17,347 nucleotides of DNA from JBDTVS01 sp040007095 (lineage in GTDB: Bacteria; Acidobacteriota; Vicinamibacteria; Vicinamibacterales; CAVVIG01), in contig JBDTVS010000011.1 of assembly GCA_040007095.1 (NCBI GenBank), forward strand, positions 1 to 17,347, given 5' to 3'. Made by a program: the position numbers and the translations under genes. How positions within the stretch are numbered: position 1 is the stretch's first letter; each line of letters begins with the position of its first letter. Positions 1-8,199 of this stretch are shown here, piece by piece. Under the pieces are notes generated by a model. That model searched no databases and had not been told where the DNA came from. It was given only the letters and a program-made list of their open reading frames with translations.

Positions 1-491
1 CCTTCGGTCATCGAGTAGGTGTGCGTGAAGTGAAACATCCACGGGTTGCCGCTCGGGTGCATCGACTCCGCGAGGACGAACCCGCTGAACCTGCTGTCGT
101 CGGCGGGCTTGCGAATGACAATGCGCGTTTTATACGGCAAGCCATTCGCCTTTCCCGAGACGAAATATTCCTTCGTCACGTAACGGAAGTGCGCCAGGTC
201 GTCTCCTGGCTTCAGCTCCATCAATGTTTCGTAGAACTTTCCCGGCCCGGTGACTTCTGGCGAGATCGTCGAGATCGGGGACACCACCGGCGGCGGATCC
301 GGCGCCTGCGCCTGCTGTCCTCGTTGACCGCGTCCGCGCTGGCCCTCCTGACCGGGCGCTGCCGGTGCGGCCTCTCCGCCCCGCTGCCCCTGCACCGGAA
401 TCGGCAATTGACCAAGAGTCGTTCGTACGCTGACGACCACCGTCGCGGCGACGATGAGGGCCGTCAGCATCAAACGATTCGTTCCTGCCAT
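1..491 (-). CDS. Exported alpha/beta-hydrolase-domain-like protein, N-terminal fragment
   Basis: This reading frame runs leftward from an ATG at 491-489 and leaves the window after 163 codons, so only the N-terminus is visible. The start is supported by an AAGGAGA Shine-Dalgarno (complement of 498-504) with a 6-nt spacer. The protein opens with MAGTNRLMLTALIVAATVVV, a positively charged then hydrophobic stretch typical of a Sec signal peptide, with likely cleavage near residue 27 (LG/Q). A low-complexity Gln/Gly/Arg/Pro-rich linker follows (about residues 30-70). A folded region then begins, containing ISPEVTGPGKFYE, YFVSGKANGLPYKTRIVIRK, FVLAESMHPSGNPWMFHF and THTY. From memory, these segments resemble the start of the alpha/beta-hydrolase-domain family PF20091, which has secreted members in soil bacteria. 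The catalytic Ser-Asp-His region would lie outside the window, so the enzymatic assignment is tentative. The gene is divergent from the toxin genes and has no evident link to them. Confidence 0.6.
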   Translation of the reverse strand, partial: MAGTNRLMLTALIVAATVVVSVRTTLGQLPIPVQGQRGGEAAPAAPGQEGQRGRGQRGQQAQAPDPPPVVSPISTISPEVTGPGKFYETLMELKPGDDLAHFRYVTKEYFVSGKANGLPYKTRIVIRKPADDSRFSGFVLAESMHPSGNPWMFHFTHTYSMTE

Positions 492-633
492 TGAATGTCT
501 CCTTGCGGCGAACGCTATCATGATGGACTCTTCGCTTTCAACGGACCGACATCGACGGTACTGTCTCAGTTTCACGGTCAACCACCGAGTCGTCGTGAGC
601 CGGGGCGTCACCTGGAATTCCGCCGTTTCGCGC

Positions 634-661
634 TTGACAATCCTCCAGCCAACTGGATAAT
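634..661 (+). promoter_or_regulatory. Sigma70-type promoter of the Tc toxin operon
   Basis: A perfect -35 box TTGACA (634-639) is followed by a 16-nt spacer and GATAAT (656-661), which matches the -10 consensus at five of six positions. Initiation would fall near 668, giving a leader of about 55 nt before the BC start codon. This is the best promoter match in the divergent region and points to the toxin genes. The near-consensus boxes suggest housekeeping-sigma transcription, possibly repressed, rather than an alternative sigma factor. No terminator-like T-run or other strong promoter appears between here and the TcA gene, so both toxin genes are probably cotranscribed. Confidence 0.6.
644..657. 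promoter_or_regulatory. Inverted repeat in the promoter spacer, candidate operator
   Basis: TCCAG-CCAA-CTGGA is a perfect inverted repeat with 5-base arms, lying between the -35 and -10 boxes and overlapping the first bases of the -10. A further CTGGA half-site occurs at 612-616. Such placement is typical of repressor operators, but the arms are short, no regulator gene is visible, and a chance match is quite possible. Confidence 0.3.
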
Positions 662-712
662 CGGGCGGCACTAGAAAGCTCATCTGTTGATGTCGTTCCG
701 ACTGTGCGATGT

Positions 713-717
713 GAGGA
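713..717 (+). promoter_or_regulatory. Ribosome binding site of the BC fusion
   Basis: GAGGA sits 6 nt upstream of the ATG at 724 and decides this start. The reading frame has no better-supported ATG nearby, and the encoded N-terminus runs directly into the SpvB-like region. Confidence 0.7.
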
Positions 718-723
718 CGCCGG

Positions 724-3700
724 ATGGCGGATTCGGAATCGAAAACGGCGCCGGAGGTTTCCCCCAAGGGACCGGCCAGCGCCACCTTCTCCGACGCGCC
801 GGGCCGCGACGCCCGGAGCTTCTTCCTGCAGATTCCATCGGTCGGACTGCCCAAAGGCGGCGGCGCCCTCAAGGGCATCGACGAAAAGTTCAGCGTCAAC
901 GCGGTCAATGGAACCGCCGCGACCAGCATCCCTCTCCCGTGTACGCCAGGTCGCGCGGGCGCGGCGCCGTCGCTGTCCCTCACCTATGACTCCGGCGGAG
1001 GAAACGGCCCGTTCGGTCTCGGTTGGAGCCTGACGCTTCCGGCCATTCAACGCCGGACCGACAAGGTCCTCCCGCGCTACGAAGACGCGCACGACAGCGA
1101 CACGTTCCTGCTCAGCGACGCCGAAGACCTCGTCCCGAGCCTCCGCCAGGATGCGCAGGGCGACTGGGTCGCCGACGAGGTGACGGACGCCTCCGGCGTC
1201 CACGTCAAACGCTATCGCCCACGGATCGAAGGTTCGTTTTCGCGAATCGAGTGGGTGCGGCCCGTCGGCGATGGAGGCGGCTACTGGCGCGTCACCACGC
1301 CGGACAACCAGGTCACGTTTTACGGCCTCACCGTCGCCGCGCGGATCGTCGATCCCACCGACGCGCAGGGCGCGCGCGTGTTCAAGTGGCTGCCCGAGAT
1401 CTCCTTCGACGACAAAGGGAACTGCGCTCAGTACGAGTACGTTGCGGAAGATGCCCTCGGGGTCCCGACGGCGATCCGCGATCGGAACCGGCTGAAGGGC
1501 CTGGCACCGTGCGCCAACGTGCACCTCAAGCGCATCGCCTATTGCAACCTCGATCCGTGGCTGCCCGATCCCAACGCCCCATACACACCAACGGTTCCCA
1601 CCGATCCGCGGTATCTGCTGTCGGTGGTCCTCGACTACGGTGATCACGACACCGATTCGCCTTCCCCGGCGCCTTCGAGAACCTGGCCGTGCCGGCTCGA
1701 TCCCTTTTCGAGCTGCCGCGCCGGCTTCGAGATTCGCACGCGCCGGCTGTGCCAGCGCGTGCTCATGTTTCACGACTTCCGCGAGCTCGGCGACGGCGTG
1801 ACGCTTGCTCCCTGCCTGGTCCGATCGCTCGACCTGCACTATCGCTTCTTCGGCAACCCCGCCGCCTCTCAGGCCGAGCGCGACAACGTCGAAGCCGAGC
1901 TCCTGCTGTCGGCCGAGGTCGTCAGCTATCGCAGGAATCCGTCCGGCTACGATCGCGCCGCCTCGCCGGCGATGACGTTTCGATATCACGAACGGGTGTT
2001 CGGCCGCGACGTCAAAGAAGTCTCCCCCGCTGATCTCGCGGGCGCGCCCGCAGGCCTCACCGAGGGCTATCAATGGGTCGATCTCTACAACGAGGGAATC
2101 GCCGGCATCCTCTCGGAACACGAGTCCGCCTGGCTCTACAAATCGAACCTCGGCGACGGCAGGTTTGCTCATCCGCGGTACGTAGCACCGCGCCCTTCAT
2201 CCACCGGGCTCGCGTCGGGCGGGCTCCAGTTGCTCGACCTCGACGCCGACGGCCGCAAGTTCGTGGTCACCAGCCACCCGAACAAAGGCTACTTCGAGCT
2301 CGACGAGATCTCGGGCTGGAACCCGTTCGTTCCCTTCGAGCGTGTGGCGAATCTGGAGGATGCCGGCTCAGGCGCGCGTCTGATCGATCTCGACGGCGAC
2401 GGCCGTGCCGAGCTCGTCATCTCGGAAGAGGAAGCGTTTGTGTGGTATCCCTCGCTCGGCACCAGGGGATACGGGGATCCGCTGCGTTCGTTCAAGCCGG
2501 CCGACGAGGAGCGTGGGCCGCGCGTGGTCTTCGCCGAGGCCGAGCAGACGGTCTTTCTCGCCGACATGACCGGCGACGGCCTCACCGACATCGTCCGCAT
2601 TCGCAACGGCGAAGTCTGCTATTGGCCGAACCAGGGCTTCGGCCGGTTCGGTGCGCGCGTCACGATGGACCGCTCTCCGGTCTTCGATTTGCCAGACCGA
2701 TTCGACCCTCGCTATGTACAGCTCGGCGACATCAGCGGTACCGGCACCGCCGACATTCTCTATCTGCACCCGCGCCGGCTCAGGGCGTTCTTGAATCTGT
2801 CGGGGAACGCCTTCGGCGATCCGGAGGACATCAGTCCTTTTCCATCGATCGAGGCGCCCAACCGGATCACCGTGACCGACTTTCTGGGAAACGGGACCGC
2901 GTGCCTCGTGTGGTCGTCGCCGTTGCCGGCCAGCGCCAACGCGCCGCTCCGCTATCTCGATTTGATGGATGGCCGTAAGCCCTGGTTGATGGCCAGCTAT
3001 GCGAACGGCCGGGGGAAAGAGGTTGCCTTCGAATACGAGAGCTCGACGCAGTTCTACCTCGCCGACAAACGGAACGGCACGCCCTGGGTGACCAAGCTTC
3101 CGTTTCCGGTCCACTGCCTGTCGCGCGTGACGACGACCGAGTCGGTGACCGGTCATGTGTTCGTGCAGGAGATGACCTATCACCACGGCTATTACGACCA
3201 CCCGGAGCGCGAGTTCCGCGGTTTTGGCCGAGTTGACACAATCGATACCGAGAGTTTCGACCACTTCGTTCGACAGGGCGGCGCCAACATCGTCGATCAG
3301 CCACTGCACCAGTCGCCGGTTCTGACGCGCACCTGGTATCACACCGGGGCCTTTGTGCGGCACGGGATGCTCGCGCAGATGGCGGGTGAGTACTATTTCC
3401 CGCCCGGCTTCGCCGAGCACGTCCTGCCGCTCCCCGTCCTCCCGCCGCTGTCGATCGACGAAGAGCGCGAAGCGTTTCGCGCCTGCAAGGGCACGATGCT
3501 GCGGCAGGAGACGTATGCGCTGGACGGCTCGGCTCTTCAACCGGTGCCGTACACGACCGCCAGCCACAACTGGTCGGTTCAACTGCTGCAGCCGCGCGCA
3601 GGCAATCCGCATGCGGTTTTTCTTACGCTGGAGGCAGAGGCGCTCACTTATCACTACGAACGGAATACCGCCGACCCGCGCACCGTTCATGTGCTGCACC

Positions 3701-6700
3701 TCGCTCACGACGAGATCGGCAACGTGCTTCAATCGGCGTCGGTTGCCTATCCTCGCCGCGTTCCCGACCAATCGCTGCCGCCGCCGGCACAGGATGAACA
3801 AGCCAGGCTCCTCGTCACATGCGTCGAAAGCGAGTTCACGCTCGATCGGGTCGCCGCCGGGGGCTACCGGCTCAGACAGCCCTCGGAAACGCGGACGTAT
3901 GAACTGACCGGCCCGGCGCTTCCACAGAGCGGCTACTTCTCGTCAGGACAGCTCAAGGCTGCGCTCGATGGGGCGCAGCCGATTGGCTATGAAGAAGGGG
4001 TGCCGGTGGCGCAGGCGAAGCGACTGCTTCACCGGGAACGGACGCTCTATTGGAACGACGAGGTCAGCACGCCGCTCGCTCTCGGCACGATGGGAAGTCT
4101 GGGCCTTCGCTACGAGTCCTATCGCCTCAACTTCACCGCCCCGCTGCTCGACGATCTGTTCGACAGCCGGTGGAATACGACGCTGCTGGTCGACGGTGGC
4201 TTCCTGCTGTCCGACGATTACAAAGCGCGGGGGCTGTTTCCGGCGGCCGACGCTGCGGGAGATGCGTGGGCGCGCTCTGGGCATGCTGAGCTCTTCGCCA
4301 ACCCCGCCCAGCATTTCTACCTCCCGCTCGTGTACCACGACGCGCATGGCAGCGTGACTGCGGCGACCTACTACTCGGACTACCACCTGATCGTCGAGTC
4401 GATCCTCGACGCGGCGGGAAACCTCCAACAAGCGGAGGCGTTCGACTTTCGCGTGCTGTCGCCGGTCGGAACCCGCGACGCCAACGCCAACCTGGTGGAA
4501 GTCGCGCTCGACGTACGCGGGCTGGTCACCGGAACGGCAGTCCTTGGCAAGGGCGCCGATGCGGACGACCTGGTCGGCTTTGTCGCCGATCTGACTCAAC
4601 CCGAGATCGACGCCTTTTTCGCCGATCCCGAGACCAACGGGCCGGGGCTCATCGGCCGCGCGACGACCCGCTTTGTCTACGATCACACCAGCATTCCCGC
4701 CCGAGCCGCGCTGGTGATGCGCGAAACCCATTACCAGGAGGAGTTGCTCAGCGGGGTTCCCGGCCGCCTGCGCTATTCGTTCGAGTACAGCGACGGCATG
4801 GGCCGCGTCGCGATGAAGAAGCAGCAGGTCGATCCGGGCCTGGCCAGGCAGCTCGACGCAAGCGGAAACCTCGTCGTCGTCGACACGTCGCCCGGGCTGC
4901 GCTGGGTAGGCAACGGGCGCACGGTGCTCAACAACAAGGGCAACCCGGTCAAGCAATACGAGCCGTACTTCAGCGCCACGCACCTCTATGAGAGCGCGGC
5001 CGCGCTGGTCGAGATTGGCGCCACGCCGGTTCTCTACTACGACCCGCTTGGACGGACCATCCGCGTCGATCTTCAAAACGGCACGTTCCGGAAGCAGGTC
5101 TTCGATGTCTGGCGCTCCGAGAGCTGGGACGAAAACGATACCGTCCTGCAGAGCGACTGGTACGATACGCGGATCAACGGCGCGCTGGCGGGCGTCCAGG
5201 ACGAACACGACGCGGCCCTGAAGGCGGCGCGGCATCACGACACACCGCTCGTCGAGCATCTCGACACGATGGGTCGCACCTTCTATTCGGTCGCGCACAA
5301 CCGCCATCCAGACGATAACGACAACCTTGTGGACGAACATCCGGCCACACGCGTCGTGCTCGACATCGAGAGCCAGCGGCGCCGGGCGATCGATGCACGG
5401 GGGAACGTGGTCGTTCAGTTCAAGTACGACATGCTGGGTCAAGCTGCGTGGCACCAGAGCGCCGACGCCGGCACCAGGCGACTGCTGAACGACTCGATGC
5501 AGAAGCCGCTCTACAGCTGGGATCCCGACGGCACCCGCTTTCAGATCCTGTACGACGCGCTGCACCGCACGATTGAGCGTCGCGCGCGACTTGTCGATAG
5601 CACTACGCTGACCTTCGAGAAGATGATCTGGGGCGAAGGTCAGCCCGAGGATGTGCAGCTCAACCTGAGGGGACAACTGGTGCAGCAGCACGACGGGGCA
5701 GGCGTGCTCCGGAACCTGGCGTACGACTTCAAGGCCAACCTGCTACGGAGCACCCGCGAGCTTCCCGCCGACCATACCGCGGCGCCCAACTGGGACGACG
5801 CGGTCCAGGTGGCCATGCAGGGCATTCCTCACCTGACGCTGACCCGGTTCGACGCCATGAATCGGCTGGTCACGACTACCACGCCGGACGGCAGCGTGAC
5901 GCATCACCGCTACGATCGCGCGGGTTACCTGACGGCCGTGACCGCCTCCATCAAAGGCGGCGCCGACACGGCGTTGGTCACCGGCGTCGACCACGATGAG
6001 AAGGGACACCGTTCGAGCGTCCGCTACAGCAGCGGCGTCCATGCGTTGTACGAGTACGACCCGCTCGTCTTCCGCCTCGCGCGGGCCCAGTTGCTGCGGC
6101 CGGCGGACAATACGACGCTGCAGGACGTCCGCTATTTCCACGATGCGGTCGGCAACGTCACATCGATCGTGGACGTGGCGCAGCAAAGCCTCTATTTCAG
6201 CAATCAGATCGTCGAACCCAGACAGGACTTCGAGTACGACGCGCTCTATCAACTGGTCAAGGCGGAGGGTCGTGAGCACATCGGCCAGAACCTCCCCGTC
6301 GACGACGCCGACAATTCGCGACGCGGGCTGGCGCACATCGCCGACGGTAATGCCATGCAGCGCTACCGGCAGCGGTACGCGTACGACCTGTCGGGCAACA
6401 TGATCCGCATGCGTCATGCGGCCGGCAACGGCGCCTTCCTCAACCAGTGGACGCGGACGTTCGCGCCCGAGGCCCAGAGCAATCGTCTGCAATCGACGAC
6501 GGTCGGCCAGCAGACCGACGCGTTTCAGCACGACGCATCGGGCAACATGCGAGCGTTGCCGAACTTACCCGGCATGGTCTGGGACTTTCAGAGCCGGCTG
6601 ACCGAGCTCGATCTCGGGGGAGGCGGACGCGCCTGGTATCAGTACGACGCCGCCGGCCAGAGGGTGAGGAAGGTCGTTGCGCGTCAGGGCGGATTGGTCG

Positions 6701-8106
6701 AGGAGCGGATCTATCTGGGCACCGTCGATCTGTTCGCACGGGCGCAGACCGGCGCGCCGGTGCTCGCCCGCGAGACCCTGCACCTAATGGACGACACGCG
6801 CCGGGTGGCGATGGTCGACACTCTGACGCTCGGCACCGACGGCTCAGCCCCGCAGACCATTCGATTTCAGCACGACAATCATCTCGGCTCGGCCGTCCTC
6901 GAGCTCGACGAGTCCGGCGCGATCGTCTCGTACGAAGAGTACTATCCGTTCGGCAGCACGTCGTTTCAGTCGGGGCGTTCACTCGTTGAAGTACAGCAAA
7001 AGCGCTATCGGTACACCGGCAAGGAACGCGACGAAGAGTCCGGGCTCTATTACTATGGCGCCCGCTACTACGCACCCTGGCTGGCGCGCTTCACCGCGGC
7101 GGATCCCAAGGGTATCGACGACGGCCTCAATGCGTTCGCCTACGTCCGCAACAACCCGATCCGCCTGATCGATCCCGACGGGCGCGAGTCGATGACGTTT
7201 GCGCGTTCGCTCGAGGTCCTGCACGCCAACATCAAGAGCATCCGGACCAACGACGACAAGCGCCTGATGTACACGAGCGCATATGGAAACGCGGCGCTGT
7301 CGATCCTGAAGGTCTCCGAGGAAAAGGGCGTGCCGCCCGCCAAGGCGTTGATCCTCCTGGCGCAGACGCTTGGCGAACAGGCGACCACCATCTGGATCAA
7401 GGAGAAGTTCAAGGATACCGGGTACCGCATGTTCAACATGCAGGTCCACGACAACGAGACCGCGGAACACGCGCGGACCGGCAAGGACTGGGGGCTGACG
7501 GGTGTCTCGTCGACGCGGCTGGATTCAAGCGAAGCGACGGACCGTTCCGGCGGGGCGGTCGCGAACAGCCCCTTTTTCAAGTTCGACACCCCCGACCGCT
7601 CGGTCGGTCATTTCCTCGACCGGCTCTCGGGCGACAAAAAGTACTACCTCGCCAATTCCACCAAAGAGATCGAGGTGCTGCGCACGAAGTACGCGGCGGC
7701 GCACGCGTCGCTCAAGGATGCCACGCGGGGTGTCGAGGAGTACGGCGCGAAGCTCAAAGCGGCGGGGTACGCGAGAGACGCGGGTTACGCGACAACGCTC
7801 AAGGAAAAGTCCGGTGAGGTATTCGCCGACTTCCTCGGGATCATCGAGGCGACGCTGAAAGCCAACAAGGCGAGGGCCGACGCGATCGACGCGACGCAGG
7901 TCGAGAGCGACATCAACGCCTGGAGCGCGGCGGTCGAGCAGTTCGAAAAGACGGGCCCTGCGCCCGGGCTGCTGGTCACCGCGGAGAATGTCGCCGAGAT
8001 CAAGAAGAACATCGAAGACTGGCGCGGCAAGCTCGAGGAGAAGCGCGCCTACACCAAGCTGGAGGAGGTCAAGCAGCAGATTGAGCGCCTCCGCGCCGGC
8101 CCGTAG
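724..8106 (+). CDS. Tc toxin TcB-TcC fusion (SpvB/TcdB/RHS cocoon with C-terminal effector)
   Basis: This 2460-aa protein joins the two cocoon subunits of a Tc toxin, normally TcB (about 1450-1500 aa) and TcC (about 950 aa). Domains in order: SpvB-like region (about 35-350, with VNGTAATSIPLP at 61-72 and LTYDSGGGNGPFGLGWSL at 86-103); FG-GAP/VCBS-like repeats (about 500-730, with LIDLDGDGRAEL, ADMTGDGLTDIV, GDISGTGTADIL); TcdB middle domains (about 740-1040, with HHGYYDHPEREFRGFGRVD near 820); RHS/YD repeats (about 1440-2000, with YDPLGRT, YDRAGYLT, YDLSGN, YDAAGQ); and an RHS core (2063-2153, with YTGKERDEESGLYYYGARYY, ADPKGIDDGLNAFAYVRNNP and terminal DPDG). In characterised TcC proteins the conserved core aspartates drive self-cleavage just after this motif, releasing the variable C-terminus inside the cocoon. 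Here that would free residues about 2154-2460. There is no signal peptide. TcA follows 93 nt downstream, so the two should form one operon. The family assignment is secure; the effector assignment is treated separately. Confidence 0.95.
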   Translation: MADSESKTAPEVSPKGPASATFSDAPGRDARSFFLQIPSVGLPKGGGALKGIDEKFSVNAVNGTAATSIPLPCTPGRAGAAPSLSLTYDSGGGNGPFGLGWSLTLPAIQRRTDKVLPRYEDAHDSDTFLLSDAEDLVPSLRQDAQGDWVADEVTDASGVHVKRYRPRIEGSFSRIEWVRPVGDGGGYWRVTTPDNQVTFYGLTVAARIVDPTDAQGARVFKWLPEISFDDKGNCAQYEYVAEDALGVPTAIRDRNRLKGLAPCANVHLKRIAYCNLDPWLPDPNAPYTPTVPTDPRYLLSVVLDYGDHDTDSPSPAPSRTWPCRLDPFSSCRAGFEIRTRRLCQRVLMFHDFRELGDGVTLAPCLVRSLDLHYRFFGNPAASQAERDNVEAELLLSAEVVSYRRNPSGYDRAASPAMTFRYHERVFGRDVKEVSPADLAGAPAGLTEGYQWVDLYNEGIAGILSEHESAWLYKSNLGDGRFAHPRYVAPRPSSTGLASGGLQLLDLDADGRKFVVTSHPNKGYFELDEISGWNPFVPFERVANLEDAGSGARLIDLDGDGRAELVISEEEAFVWYPSLGTRGYGDPLRSFKPADEERGPRVVFAEAEQTVFLADMTGDGLTDIVRIRNGEVCYWPNQGFGRFGARVTMDRSPVFDLPDRFDPRYVQLGDISGTGTADILYLHPRRLRAFLNLSGNAFGDPEDISPFPSIEAPNRITVTDFLGNGTACLVWSSPLPASANAPLRYLDLMDGRKPWLMASYANGRGKEVAFEYESSTQFYLADKRNGTPWVTKLPFPVHCLSRVTTTESVTGHVFVQEMTYHHGYYDHPEREFRGFGRVDTIDTESFDHFVRQGGANIVDQPLHQSPVLTRTWYHTGAFVRHGMLAQMAGEYYFPPGFAEHVLPLPVLPPLSIDEEREAFRACKGTMLRQETYALDGSALQPVPYTTASHNWSVQLLQPRAGNPHAVFLTLEAEALTYHYERNTADPRTVHVLHLAHDEIGNVLQSASVAYPRRVPDQSLPPPAQDEQARLLVTCVESEFTLDRVAAGGYRLRQPSETRTYELTGPALPQSGYFSSGQLKAALDGAQPIGYEEGVPVAQAKRLLHRERTLYWNDEVSTPLALGTMGSLGLRYESYRLNFTAPLLDDLFDSRWNTTLLVDGGFLLSDDYKARGLFPAADAAGDAWARSGHAELFANPAQHFYLPLVYHDAHGSVTAATYYSDYHLIVESILDAAGNLQQAEAFDFRVLSPVGTRDANANLVEVALDVRGLVTGTAVLGKGADADDLVGFVADLTQPEIDAFFADPETNGPGLIGRATTRFVYDHTSIPARAALVMRETHYQEELLSGVPGRLRYSFEYSDGMGRVAMKKQQVDPGLARQLDASGNLVVVDTSPGLRWVGNGRTVLNNKGNPVKQYEPYFSATHLYESAAALVEIGATPVLYYDPLGRTIRVDLQNGTFRKQVFDVWRSESWDENDTVLQSDWYDTRINGALAGVQDEHDAALKAARHHDTPLVEHLDTMGRTFYSVAHNRHPDDNDNLVDEHPATRVVLDIESQRRRAIDARGNVVVQFKYDMLGQAAWHQSADAGTRRLLNDSMQKPLYSWDPDGTRFQILYDALHRTIERRARLVDSTTLTFEKMIWGEGQPEDVQLNLRGQLVQQHDGAGVLRNLAYDFKANLLRSTRELPADHTAAPNWDDAVQVAMQGIPHLTLTRFDAMNRLVTTTTPDGSVTHHRYDRAGYLTAVTASIKGGADTALVTGVDHDEKGHRSSVRYSSGVHALYEYDPLVFRLARAQLLRPADNTTLQDVRYFHDAVGNVTSIVDVAQQSLYFSNQIVEPRQDFEYDALYQLVKAEGREHIGQNLPVDDADNSRRGLAHIADGNAMQRYRQRYAYDLSGNMIRMRHAAGNGAFLNQWTRTFAPEAQSNRLQSTTVGQQTDAFQHDASGNMRALPNLPGMVWDFQSRLTELDLGGGGRAWYQYDAAGQRVRKVVARQGGLVEERIYLGTVDLFARAQTGAPVLARETLHLMDDTRRVAMVDTLTLGTDGSAPQTIRFQHDNHLGSAVLELDESGAIVSYEEYYPFGSTSFQSGRSLVEVQQKRYRYTGKERDEESGLYYYGARYYAPWLARFTAADPKGIDDGLNAFAYVRNNPIRLIDPDGRESMTFARSLEVLHANIKSIRTNDDKRLMYTSAYGNAALSILKVSEEKGVPPAKALILLAQTLGEQATTIWIKEKFKDTGYRMFNMQVHDNETAEHARTGKDWGLTGVSSTRLDSSEATDRSGGAVANSPFFKFDTPDRSVGHFLDRLSGDKKYYLANSTKEIEVLRTKYAAAHASLKDATRGVEEYGAKLKAAGYARDAGYATTLKEKSGEVFADFLGIIEATLKANKARADAIDATQVESDINAWSAAVEQFEKTGPAPGLLVTAENVAEIKKNIEDWRGKLEEKRAYTKLEEVKQQIERLRAGP
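7183..8103 (+). other. TcC effector region: GH73/FlgJ-like glucosaminidase domain plus helical tail
   Basis: This is the segment of the BC protein after the RHS-core DPDG (residues 2154-2460, about 34 kDa), the position of the delivered toxin. It shows the motif order of FlgJ-type glucosaminidases (GH73, lysozyme-like fold). ILLAQTLGEQ (2210-2219) matches the ILAQAALES motif and puts Glu2218 at the catalytic acid position. YRMFNMQ (2234-2240) matches the YNLFGIK segment. FKFDTPDRSVGHFLDRL (2285-2301) and KKYYLA (2305-2310) match the 'F.Y.S...S..D....L......Y' block. LKAAGYARDAGYATTLKE (2344-2361) matches the 'LQ.AGYATDP.YA..L' end motif. An insertion of about 25 residues lies between the last two blocks. 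Residues 2362-2460 are Lys/Glu/Ala-rich and look alpha-helical or coiled-coil. The fold assignment is from motif recognition only. Hydrolase activity, and peptidoglycan rather than chitin or N-glycan as substrate, are inferences. Confidence 0.65.
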
Positions 8107-8147
8107 GTTTGACGTGTCCGCCATCCGACCGCACATCGACCCCACAT

Positions 8148-8174
8148 CGGTCTTCAGGCCTGGGGTGAAGACCG
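8148..8174 (+). promoter_or_regulatory. Intercistronic hairpin between BC and TcA
   Basis: CGGTCTTCA (8148-8156) and TGAAGACCG (8166-8174) form a perfect 9-bp stem around the 9-nt loop GGCCTGGGG. No T-run follows, so it does not look like an intrinsic terminator. It ends 14 nt before the TcA ribosome binding site and could act as an mRNA stability or processing element, or tune TcA translation. The rest of the 93-nt gap contains nothing else I recognise. Confidence 0.5.
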
Positions 8175-8188
8175 CAAATCGCACAATT

Positions 8189-8192
8189 GAGG
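8189..8192 (+). promoter_or_regulatory. Ribosome binding site of TcA
   Basis: GAGG lies 7 nt upstream of the ATG at 8200. This supports that start and independent initiation of TcA rather than read-through from the BC gene. Confidence 0.65.
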
Positions 8193-8199
8193 CACGCGC

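Larger units (their letters stand above)
492..723. promoter_or_regulatory. Divergent intergenic region
   Basis: These 232 bases separate the leftward exported-protein gene from the rightward toxin operon and contain no convincing gene. The toxin-facing half carries the sigma70-like promoter and inverted repeat listed separately. Other small symmetric sites are GGAATTCC at 614-621 and ATCATGAT at 517-524. For the leftward gene the only promoter-like sequence I see is a weak one: TTGAAA on the minus strand (complement of 534-539) followed by an AT-containing stretch near 518-524, without a good -10 box. Confidence 0.6.

Noticed and set aside
538..2172. Antisense open frame of 544 codons over the promoter and SpvB region
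   Set aside because: It overlaps the SpvB-coding region and the promoter, has Arg/Gly/Val-rich shadow composition and shows no recognisable domain.
5041..7150. RHS/YD repeats as a DNA repeat array or CRISPR
   Set aside because: The repetition is at the protein level (YD-type motifs), with diverged DNA and irregular spacing. There is no identical direct repeat with spacers.
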